Of a stretch of DNA of 43,123 bases, positions 34,545 to 41,771 are shown one piece after another. Under the pieces are notes generated by a model that searched no databases, was not told the origin of the DNA, and saw only the letters and a program-made list of their open reading frames with translations. Location of the stretch: the NCBI GenBank assembly GCA_903862655.1, contig CAIOZA010000031.1:1-43123 (forward strand), in the 5' to 3' direction. A program made the translations under genes and the position numbers. The first letter of the stretch is position 1. Every line of letters starts with the position of its first letter. This DNA is from an uncultured Ignavibacteria bacterium (lineage in GTDB: Bacteria > Bacteroidota > Ignavibacteria > Kapaibacteriales > UBA2268).

Positions 34545-36158
34545 TTAAATTTTCACAAATTTGCTTACATTATCGCCGATGCGGACGAAATACATACCCG
34601 GCGCCAAGCCGGAGACATTGATTCTAACTTCCCCTTCAAACTGAAGGGGTGGCAACGAAGTTGACGGGGTAGTCTGTATTCGTCCAAACACATCATATAT
34701 CCTCACTTCGCCTGTAAGGGCGGGTTTAGAACCCGCCCCTACGGATATTTCTATGAAATCTGTTGCTGGGCTGGGAGAAATACTCAATCCGCTTTCATCA
34801 CCTGTTTCTTTTACATCACTAGTTGTCGGATCATAGTAGTATTTTCTTGCAAATTTTACTTTATTTATCAGTTCTGACAGATCAGCTGTTGAGCCATCTG
34901 CTTCAGCTCCCTTTGAGGGCATTGCAAATACTATAAGGACTGCTATTCTTGTTGATTCACCCGGCAGAAAAGTGAAAGGTCCTGTGAACATAGAACCGCG
35001 ATAGTCTTTAGATCCGGCATCACCATCAAAGTTCTTTCCTGCCATAAAATTATACCTGTCAATATCTGTATTTTGATCTTCAGCTACACTTGCACTCCTG
35101 AATCCTGACATACCAATCTGATTTTCGGGTGGGATGAGTGTATTCTGATGTTTAATGTTTTTATTAGCATCAACTGTAGGAGTTTCTATAAATGAAACAC
35201 CGATATATCCGAATCCTTTGCCTAGTTCCCCCATATCAGTTCCAGTCCAGCCGATAAACAAATTCAATGATGGATCTTCCTTATAATATCTCAACCTGTC
35301 ATTTCCGGCTCCCTTAATGTTTGAACCACCAAAAAGGTCAATATCATAAATTCCGCCAAAGTAACAGTCCGAGAGAGTGTCTTTTGATGTATTTGTAATA
35401 GCATAACTCAGGATTATAGCATCAGACAATGGCTTGTTTTTTGTCCACGAGAAGATTCTTTGGTCAAACTGCAGTCTTAGAGGATAACCCATATTCCTTC
35501 TATTCTGGGACCCGCCATCATAAACAGACAGGTCAGTATCCTTGAATGTAGATATTACATCTTCATCGGAAAAGATATTTGGTCCGAGAGGATATTCAGC
35601 GCGGTTTCTTCTTGTAGTATCTTTTACATAATCTGCCGAATAGGTCAAATATGGATAGATTGTATTGTCTCTTCGCCATAGTGGCCAGGCAGGTCCATCT
35701 GTAGGATCATTTGGATTACCATTCAAATGATCAAAATCAGTGGAAAAATATATTCTGTATTTATTGAAGCTATCAGTACTAATCGTGTCGCAGTCTTCAA
35801 TTCTTCCCGGTACAAACCAAGACCAACCGTTGTTGGGATTATACGTAATCGTAACCATTTTTTTGTATTTGGAAGAATCAGGCAGATACTTCACTGCAGC
35901 AAACCACACACCTGAAGCAAACATATAGTAGTTATCAGTTCCTCTGGGCCATATCAAACCACCCTTATTATGTAGCATATCTATTCCGAATATGCCGCAA
36001 TTCATATTAAAGAAATCGACATTACTAACAGTGTTTTTCTGCAGATCGAATTGACCAGAAGTTTTCCGCTGGATATAATCAGGTTTATCGGATGCAATGA
36101 GTGCGTTAGAAAGAATCAAGAAAGAGCCAAATGCAAAAAGTAAGCATAACATTTTCAT
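34545..36158 (-). CDS. Large T9SS-secreted protein of unknown function
   Basis: 537 residues with a signal peptide (cleavage near residue 22, NALIASD). The body contains GGLIWPRGTDNYYMFASGVWF, WSWFVPGR, PAWPLWRRDN and GGIYDIDLFGG, a pattern I have met in secreted proteins of this lineage but cannot name. The end is a type A sorting domain (SPATDFIEIS, VRIYDVFGR, GMYFVRIGDNVSKFVKI), interrupted by two palindromic elements. It is the first gene of a two-gene operon with 33083-34534. An alanine-rich, aromatic-rich N-terminal half suggests a structural or binding role, but this is a guess. Confidence 0.83.
   Translation of the reverse strand: MKMLCLLFAFGSFLILSNALIASDKPDYIQRKTSGQFDLQKNTVSNVDFFNMNCGIFGIDMLHNKGGLIWPRGTDNYYMFASGVWFAAVKYLPDSSKYKKMVTITYNPNNGWSWFVPGRIEDCDTISTDSFNKYRIYFSTDFDHLNGNPNDPTDGPAWPLWRRDNTIYPYLTYSADYVKDTTRRNRAEYPLGPNIFSDEDVISTFKDTDLSVYDGGSQNRRNMGYPLRLQFDQRIFSWTKNKPLSDAIILSYAITNTSKDTLSDCYFGGIYDIDLFGGSNIKGAGNDRLRYYKEDPSLNLFIGWTGTDMGELGKGFGYIGVSFIETPTVDANKNIKHQNTLIPPENQIGMSGFRSASVAEDQNTDIDRYNFMAGKNFDGDAGSKDYRGSMFTGPFTFLPGESTRIAVLIVFAMPSKGAEADGSTADLSELINKVKFARKYYYDPTTSDVKETGDESGLSISPSPATDFIEISVGAGSKPALTGEVRIYDVFGRIQTTPSTSLPPLQFEGEVRINVSGLAPGMYFVRIGDNVSKFVKI
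34631..34649 (-). repeat. In-frame palindromic element (CCCCTTCA type), slot 2
   Basis: CCCCTTCA and TGAAGGGG around AAC. It is read as PPLQFEGE in the protein. It is a further sequence type at the same slot, with a GTCAACTTCG-bearing flank. Confidence 0.75.
34714..34742 (-). repeat. In-frame palindromic element (GGGCGGGTT type), slot 1
   Basis: Arms GTAAGGGCGGGTT and AACCCGCCCCTAC (one mismatch) around TAG. It is read as VGAGSKPALT. The outer bases match the GTAGGGGC element and the core matches 271-299. Confidence 0.9.
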
Positions 36159-36261
36159 AGAAGCTCCATAAAATTATATAAACGATTAGTACATCATTTA
36201 TTACTAAGACACATCGAATCAAGGAAAAGTTACAGAGGGAGTGAAAAAAATTGCATATAGA

Positions 36262-36600
36262 TTATAATCCTAGCAAAAGCTTAATTTTACTTTCAACTTC
36301 TTTCATTTTCTCTGACGAAACTTCACCCCATTTTTCGATTAATCTGTCGTTAGAAAGTGATCGCAGGTCTTCGCATTTGACGTAACTGTTCTTCGTAACT
36401 CCGCCATCAGGAGGAATCAGTTCCACATCCAGTAGAATTCCTTTGTGTTTACTTGTTAGTGGTATCCCAACCACCTTGTCAGCGCGGCTGCTGTTGAACT
36501 GCTCTACTGATAGGACGAGTGCGGGACGGATACCGGCTTGTTCTCTGCCCTTTGTAGGATTAAAGTCAATCAGCCAGATTTCTCCTCGTTTAATATTCAT
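36262..36600 (-). CDS. MazF/PemK-type endoribonuclease toxin
   Basis: An mRNA interferase of 112 residues. The family signature is clear: RGEIWLIDFNPTKGREQAGIRPALVLS (residues 5-31), with R25-P26 and the glycine of the first loop, then VVGIPLTSK (43-51), in which the threonine/serine and lysine contribute to the active site, then the DLRSLSNDRL segment. The start overlaps the antitoxin gene by 11 bases, the usual antitoxin-first order, giving coupled translation. The length is normal and no catalytic residue is missing, so it should be functional. Which RNA sequence it cuts cannot be read from the sequence. Confidence 0.92.
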   Translation of the reverse strand: MNIKRGEIWLIDFNPTKGREQAGIRPALVLSVEQFNSSRADKVVGIPLTSKHKGILLDVELIPPDGGVTKNSYVKCEDLRSLSNDRLIEKWGEVSSEKMKEVESKIKLLLGL

Positions 36601-36829
36601 CGTCTAATCCATCCGATAGAGTATTCTCGTACAACGTCACATCTTCGTTAGGATCCTTATCTTTTGAGACTTCCTCATATCTGGCTCTGCAATTTTCCCA
36701 GAAGATTTTTGATTCATACTCTTTCAGAGATTGCATCAGCACATCCTGCTTGGTCTGATTGCTCTGAAGAGCCAGTGAGGCGATCAGTTTATGAGCATCG
36801 ACTGGAATTTTAATGGTTGTGTAAGTCAT
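36590..36829 (-). CDS. Antitoxin of the MazF pair
   Basis: 79 residues, with an N-terminal part like a ribbon-helix-helix DNA-binding fold (YTTIKIPVDAHKLIASLALQSNQTKQDVLMQSLKEYE) and an acidic C-terminal tail (DKDPNEDVTLYEN) that would wrap around and block MazF. Its end overlaps the toxin start. It is probably autoregulated together with the toxin. Its family is not certain from the sequence; the RHH reading rests on the T-x-I-x-I-P strand and the two helices. Confidence 0.85.
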   Translation of the reverse strand: MTYTTIKIPVDAHKLIASLALQSNQTKQDVLMQSLKEYESKIFWENCRARYEEVSKDKDPNEDVTLYENTLSDGLDDEY

Positions 36830-37002
36830 ATTGAATATACTAAATATTATACCTATTTATGGATAATCACGTAAACCAATATATAATATTGTCAAAAATA
36901 TTAATTGTTTTCATAAGGTTATATCAAACTTTTTTTCTTCTTTTTATTCATCTTTTCACAATGTTTGTTAACTTTGTAAGATTGATAAACAGAAAGGTCG
37001 AG

Positions 37003-39984
37003 ATGTTCTATATTTTATTTTTATTGTCAGCTATTATGGCTTTTGCTCCTGCACAGAGTGCTGAACGCAAATTTCAAATTTATAATTCCAAAACAGGCGA
37101 GAAAATCGATGTTAAGAAAATGGCGGAATTATCGCAGAATTATGATGTAATTTTCTTCGGTGAATTCCACGACGACAGTATCATACACTCGCTACAGAAG
37201 GATTATCTTGAAGCAATGCTCAAGATCAATCCAAGGACTGCAGTCTCCATGGAAATGTTCGAACGCGATGTACAGAATATAATCGACGATTTCCTGATGG
37301 ATAAAATCAACGAGGAAGAATTTCTCAAAAAGAGTCATCCCTGGCCCGAATACAAAGAATTCTACAAACCTCTTGTCGATATTGCTAAAGCTGCAAAAGT
37401 ACCTGTTATTGGTGCAAATATTCCCAGGAAATATGCATCAATTTATTCCGTTGGCGGAATGAGCGGAATTAACAAACTTCCCGCTGATGAACGCAAGCTG
37501 GTGGCACGTGAGATGACAATTAAGGTTGACGAGTACCTTTATAATTTTTATAAAGTAATGAAAAAAAATATGGGACTCGATACTAATGCCGAAGTTACTC
37601 CCAATCAGGAGAATACTCTTTATCTCTATTATGGAGCTCAGGTAATTAAAGATGAGACAATGGGCGAAAGCATTTACGATTTTATAAAATCAAACAAGGA
37701 TATGAAAGTTATCCACTACAATGGTGATTTCCACTCAAATGATTATCTGGGTACTGTCCAGAAACTTACAGACAGAAGCAAAAACACCCGCGTTGCGGTA
37801 ATCACGCCAATCTATGTGGACAAAGGGAAAGAGCCGAATTATGAACCAAACGAGATGGCTCACAGCGATTTCCAGATAGTAATGGAAGAAAAACCACATC
37901 CACCTGACTTCCCATTCATGATGGGCGGACATTTGGGTGAAAATTATGCTATATCCCACAAAATTAAGGTTCAACTAGACCCCGAAAAGAATTATCTTGA
38001 AGGATCGGACGAAATAAAACTTAAGAATCCAATGCTTGTAATCGGCAGTCTTCAGATGCTTAATTCAATAAAAGTCGAATCTGTAAGCTCCCCACAGGCA
38101 AAAATTACTTATACGATTGAGCCGAACAAGAAGGATAGCCTCTACCAGGAGATCATAATTAAGCCCGTAACAAACGACATCGAAATAACTGAGCTGTATG
38201 TTACCTATAAGGGAAAAGTTTACAATTCACCAAATGAACTTCAGCTTAATCAGAGACATTCGAATTCAGCAGGAATCATTTCTTCAGCAAAAGGCGAAGG
38301 TATCTATCTTCCAGGTGGCAGTTACTATCCTCAGACCGAGAAGGACATTGCAGACTTTGATATACAGGTGAAACTTCCAAAAGGTCAGACAATAATCACA
38401 AGCGGTAAGTTGGAATCTGTAGTTGACGAAGGTAAAACTCAGACATTTGTTTATAAATCAGAGTTAGCTGCCGATGATTTTATCCTTGTTGGCGGTAAAT
38501 ATATTGAAAAAACGGAGATGTTCGACGGCAAGAAGTTCAGCGTTTATACTTTCTCTGACACTGTGAATGCTGCTAAGTACCTTAGTGCTTCGATTGAATA
38601 CTATCAGCTTTATACCAAGCTCTTAGGCGCATATCCATACAGCAGTTTCTCAATTGTTGAGAATTTTTTCGCCACAGGATTTGGAATGCCTGGATATACT
38701 CTTCTATCAAGCAAGCTAATGGCTCTGCCTTGGGTAACCTTAACGCCGGGATCACTTGCTCACGAATTTGTCCACAACTGGTGGGGCAATAGTGTATTTA
38801 CAGATTACAACATTGGCAACTGGTGCGAAGCTTTAACGACATATTGTTCTAATTATTACTACAATGTTCTCAAGAACAATCAAGCCGGAGCTTTGGACTG
38901 GCGCAAGAAATCACTTGTTTCAATTGCGAATCTTCCAGAAGCTAAGAACTATCCTGTGATTAAGTTCAAATATCAGTCAAACAATGACGATGCGACCATC
39001 GGATACCAAAAGGGCGGATTTATATTCTATGAGATTATGAAATTGATCGGACAAGATAGATTCTTCAGAGGATTGCAAACTTTTGCTACAAAGTTCAAGG
39101 GCAAAAAAGCACTATGGAAAGATCTTGGAGCTGCTTTCGATGAACAGGTAAAGAAGGATAGTCTTAAGATTCCTGTTAAAAAGGCTTTGAACCAGTGGTT
39201 GAACGATCAGAAAATTCCTCTGATGAAACTGACTTCAGCAAAGATGGAAGGAGATTCCCTGAGAATAGAAATCACTGAGGATCCCGACTTCCTGCTCTCA
39301 GCACCGATTGAAATTACAACAGATCTGGGTAAGGCAATTCAATATGTAACACTTGGTAAATTCACAAATAATGTTGCATTGAAGGTAAATGGAAAGGTTA
39401 AATCAGTTCAGCTCGATCCAAATTATGAAATACTCAGACATCTGAATAAATGGGAAATTCCATACAGTTTCAATCAGACTCTTGGCGATAAACCATTGAT
39501 GATTCTTCCATCGAAGAGTTCTGCTGATTATTCTAATTCAGAAGCATTAGCAAAAATGATGATTGAAGGCGAATATAATATTGAATATAAATCGGTCGAT
39601 GACTTAAAGGATGCTGACTGGAAAGAGCGTTCACTTATCGTTCTTGGTAATAATAGTTCTAATAAATTCTTTGCTAATCTGGCAGGTAAATATCCCAAGG
39701 ATGTAGATATCCAGAATACAGATCTGATTATTCAGGGTAAGAAAACACCGGTTGAAGGCAATATTCTGCTGATGAGCATGGGACATCCAACAAATATTGA
39801 CAAGTTCACAACAGTGATTCATGCGGACAACCTCAGCTCTCTTGACCCATTCAAGCGTCTGTTCAGATACCTGAGTTATTCTCTGGCATTGCTCAATAAA
39901 TCGAAGTCAGGCATGCCACAGGCACAAATGGAGATATTTCCCGCTAACGCAGATAAGCAGGATCTGCTGAGGATAGTTGAATAG
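37003..39984 (+). CDS. Secreted fusion of a ChaN-like domain with an M1 metallopeptidase
   Basis: I start at 37003 (signal peptide MFYILFLLSAIMAFAPAQSA; AAAGG five bases upstream), not at the in-frame ATG at 36859, whose 48 extra residues would put a second hydrophobic stretch before the signal. The product has 993 residues. The first about 310 match the ChaN/Tiki/EreA superfamily (FFGEFHDDSIIH and HYNGDFHSNDYLG), haem-uptake-type proteins in which the glutamate and histidines are conserved. After it comes an M1-type peptidase: FGMPGY in place of the GAMEN exopeptidase loop, then HEFVHNWWGNS (H587, E588, H591) and E609 in NWCEAL, 17 residues after the second histidine (18 in classic M1). The zinc ligands and catalytic glutamate are present. 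The last 240 residues are unassigned. Confidence 0.9.
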   Translation: MFYILFLLSAIMAFAPAQSAERKFQIYNSKTGEKIDVKKMAELSQNYDVIFFGEFHDDSIIHSLQKDYLEAMLKINPRTAVSMEMFERDVQNIIDDFLMDKINEEEFLKKSHPWPEYKEFYKPLVDIAKAAKVPVIGANIPRKYASIYSVGGMSGINKLPADERKLVAREMTIKVDEYLYNFYKVMKKNMGLDTNAEVTPNQENTLYLYYGAQVIKDETMGESIYDFIKSNKDMKVIHYNGDFHSNDYLGTVQKLTDRSKNTRVAVITPIYVDKGKEPNYEPNEMAHSDFQIVMEEKPHPPDFPFMMGGHLGENYAISHKIKVQLDPEKNYLEGSDEIKLKNPMLVIGSLQMLNSIKVESVSSPQAKITYTIEPNKKDSLYQEIIIKPVTNDIEITELYVTYKGKVYNSPNELQLNQRHSNSAGIISSAKGEGIYLPGGSYYPQTEKDIADFDIQVKLPKGQTIITSGKLESVVDEGKTQTFVYKSELAADDFILVGGKYIEKTEMFDGKKFSVYTFSDTVNAAKYLSASIEYYQLYTKLLGAYPYSSFSIVENFFATGFGMPGYTLLSSKLMALPWVTLTPGSLAHEFVHNWWGNSVFTDYNIGNWCEALTTYCSNYYYNVLKNNQAGALDWRKKSLVSIANLPEAKNYPVIKFKYQSNNDDATIGYQKGGFIFYEIMKLIGQDRFFRGLQTFATKFKGKKALWKDLGAAFDEQVKKDSLKIPVKKALNQWLNDQKIPLMKLTSAKMEGDSLRIEITEDPDFLLSAPIEITTDLGKAIQYVTLGKFTNNVALKVNGKVKSVQLDPNYEILRHLNKWEIPYSFNQTLGDKPLMILPSKSSADYSNSEALAKMMIEGEYNIEYKSVDDLKDADWKERSLIVLGNNSSNKFFANLAGKYPKDVDIQNTDLIIQGKKTPVEGNILLMSMGHPTNIDKFTTVIHADNLSSLDPFKRLFRYLSYSLALLNKSKSGMPQAQMEIFPANADKQDLLRIVE

Positions 39985-40020
39985 GGGAAACTCACATTGG
40001 AATATTGAGATACTAAATAT

Positions 40021-40093
40021 ATGGATTGGGCTGTCTCAAATCACCATTCTGAAAAGAACGTAGTGAAGCGAAGAATCTGGCTAAACAATCCAT
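40021..40093. repeat. Inverted repeat enclosing a decayed dispersed repeat
   Basis: ATGGATTG (40021-40028) and CAATCCAT (40086-40093) are perfect partners. Between them, 40044-40078 (ATTCTGAAAAGAACGTAGTGA, interrupted by AGCGAAGAATCT) matches the decayed copy at 407-433 on the other strand. The 413-base gap 39985-40397 otherwise holds a terminator and AT-rich DNA. Confidence 0.45.
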
Positions 40094-40134
40094 TTTTATA
40101 AATATTTAAGAAAATAAAAAAATATATATACTAT

Positions 40135-40167
40135 AAGCTGTCTCTATTCGGGGCAGCTTTTTTTTTT
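40135..40167 (+). terminator. Rho-independent terminator
   Basis: AAGCTGTC (40135-40142) pairs with GGCAGCTT (40152-40159; one mismatch), followed by ten T. It closes the M1-fusion gene from 150 bases away. Confidence 0.85.
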
Positions 40168-40397
40168 AAAATTATCTTCAACCTAAATATATATTTAGTT
40201 TATATTAATGTAGGTATTTAAGGGCATTAAAACACAACTAAAAGATTATATTTTAATGCTATATTTGTTTTATGAAGTAGATTATTGTAGGTTTGTTAGT
40301 TAGAAAAAATTACTAAAAGCATTGGTTAATGGTATATCTCTGATTTTGAATTTATTGTTTTTAATATAGATTTCATCACATTTCAAACAAGAATATT

Positions 40398-41771
40398 ATG
40401 CTACAATCAACAATCAAGAGCGGATTGAGTCGGCTTCAATTCAATTCAATTCAATTATTTCTTTTCGTAATTATTTTGACTACTTTTAATTTCAATTTAT
40501 GGGCTCAATCTCCTTGGATTCCTGATCCTTCCTCTTTGCTCCCAATTCACAATACAAATAATAATGGCAATGGGTATGTAGGAATAGGTACCGGAACGAC
40601 TAGAACACCAATCACTAAGCTTCAGCTATACCTGCCTTGGACTACTCTTTCTTACGAAAGTTATAACAGATTATCGATCTTACTTGAAGCAGGTATTAGC
40701 CAGAGCTTTCATGCAGTCGGAGAATTAGCAATCGCAAAAGATCCTTATATAATAAATTATTCTTCTATTGCAACAGAAGGCGACGTCGTATTAAGAGCTG
40801 GTGGCATTACCGGGCTTGAAAATCAAACCGAGCAACTTGATTGCTCAGAAGATTTAGTTTTGACAACCAGAAATGCAAATGGAAGTCTAAGATTCGCAAC
40901 TACTCCGACATTAGGTGTAGACGATAAAGAGCGAATGACAATTGTTCCAAATGGACATGTAGGTTTAGGGAATAATGAACCTAAAAATTTATTTTCAGTT
41001 CAAAATACTACAGGTATGGATTTTTGGAATGACAATATTCATTTCCAGGATATTAGATTTAATTGCTATGCAAGCGATGAGTCAGTCGTAGATAGTCCTT
41101 CAGACACTAGCCTTGGTGATAACTTTGGTCAAATGTACCATCATAATATATTGGGCGGACATTCAGCAATTATACAAAGTAAATCTGCAGCCGGTCAAGG
41201 GGGATTAATAATTGCAGTCAGCCAAAACAATCTAACAGCTGATTCCCGTGTTGAATTTTTTGAAACAATAGGCGGACCCCCAAAGGGAATTCTTTTGCAA
41301 AACTATCTGACATCAACAAATATTGGACTTGGCAGCTTAACTGAGCCGAATACAAGGGTAAAAATTCAGGGCAGGACATCCGATAATACTATGAATGCTC
41401 TAAAAGTTGTAAATTGGAATAATACTTCTTTATTTACAGTGAGAAATGATGGCTTGGTTTGCGCAAAAGAAATTATGGTCCAGTTATCAGGCTCGCCCTG
41501 CTGGCCTGATTATGTATTTAATGACGATCACAACTTAATGCCCTTAAAGGAACTTGAACAGTATGTTAAGACTCAAAAGCATCTGCCCGATATACCTTCT
41601 TCAACCCAGGTAGCCGAAAATGGAATAAATATTGGAGAAATGCAATATACTTTAGTAAAAAAGATAGAGGAACTGACTCTGTACGTCATTCAATTAAAAA
41701 AAGAGAACGACGAGATGAAAAATAGAATTATTCAGATTGATAGTAAAATTAATCAAGCAGGAATTAAATGA
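40398..41771 (+). CDS. Secreted fibre-like protein with C-terminal coiled coil
   Basis: 457 residues with a signal region (about 17-36, ending NFNLWAQS). The body has repeated short beta units with GYVGIGTG, GNNEPKNLFSVQNTTG and VGLGN, as in phage-tail-fibre-like trimeric surface proteins. Near the end, VFNDDHNLMPLKELEQYVK, HLPDIPSS and GINIGEMQYTLVKKIEELTLY form a typical C-terminal module followed by a coiled coil (about 422-455), probably trimerising. It is missing the autocatalytic S74 peptidase end. The signal-region DNA contains a pentanucleotide repeat (40435-40456). The stop overlaps the next start (ATGA), so the two genes are coupled. It has no visible T9SS sorting domain. The ATG has no good ribosome site. 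Confidence 0.8.
   Translation: MLQSTIKSGLSRLQFNSIQLFLFVIILTTFNFNLWAQSPWIPDPSSLLPIHNTNNNGNGYVGIGTGTTRTPITKLQLYLPWTTLSYESYNRLSILLEAGISQSFHAVGELAIAKDPYIINYSSIATEGDVVLRAGGITGLENQTEQLDCSEDLVLTTRNANGSLRFATTPTLGVDDKERMTIVPNGHVGLGNNEPKNLFSVQNTTGMDFWNDNIHFQDIRFNCYASDESVVDSPSDTSLGDNFGQMYHHNILGGHSAIIQSKSAAGQGGLIIAVSQNNLTADSRVEFFETIGGPPKGILLQNYLTSTNIGLGSLTEPNTRVKIQGRTSDNTMNALKVVNWNNTSLFTVRNDGLVCAKEIMVQLSGSPCWPDYVFNDDHNLMPLKELEQYVKTQKHLPDIPSSTQVAENGINIGEMQYTLVKKIEELTLYVIQLKKENDEMKNRIIQIDSKINQAGIK
40435..40456 (+). repeat. Pentanucleotide tandem repeat in a coding region
   Basis: Four and a half copies of TTCAA (TTCAA x4 then TT), in the signal-peptide part of the fibre gene. The unit length is not a multiple of three, so loss or gain of one unit would shift the frame. 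Confidence 0.85.

Noticed and set aside
36859-37002. A longer start for the M1-fusion gene (ATG at 36859)
   Set aside because: The extra 48 residues are hydrophobic and AT-biased and would precede a normal signal peptide. AAAGG sits before 37003 only, and the longer start would crowd the promoter of the toxin-antitoxin pair.
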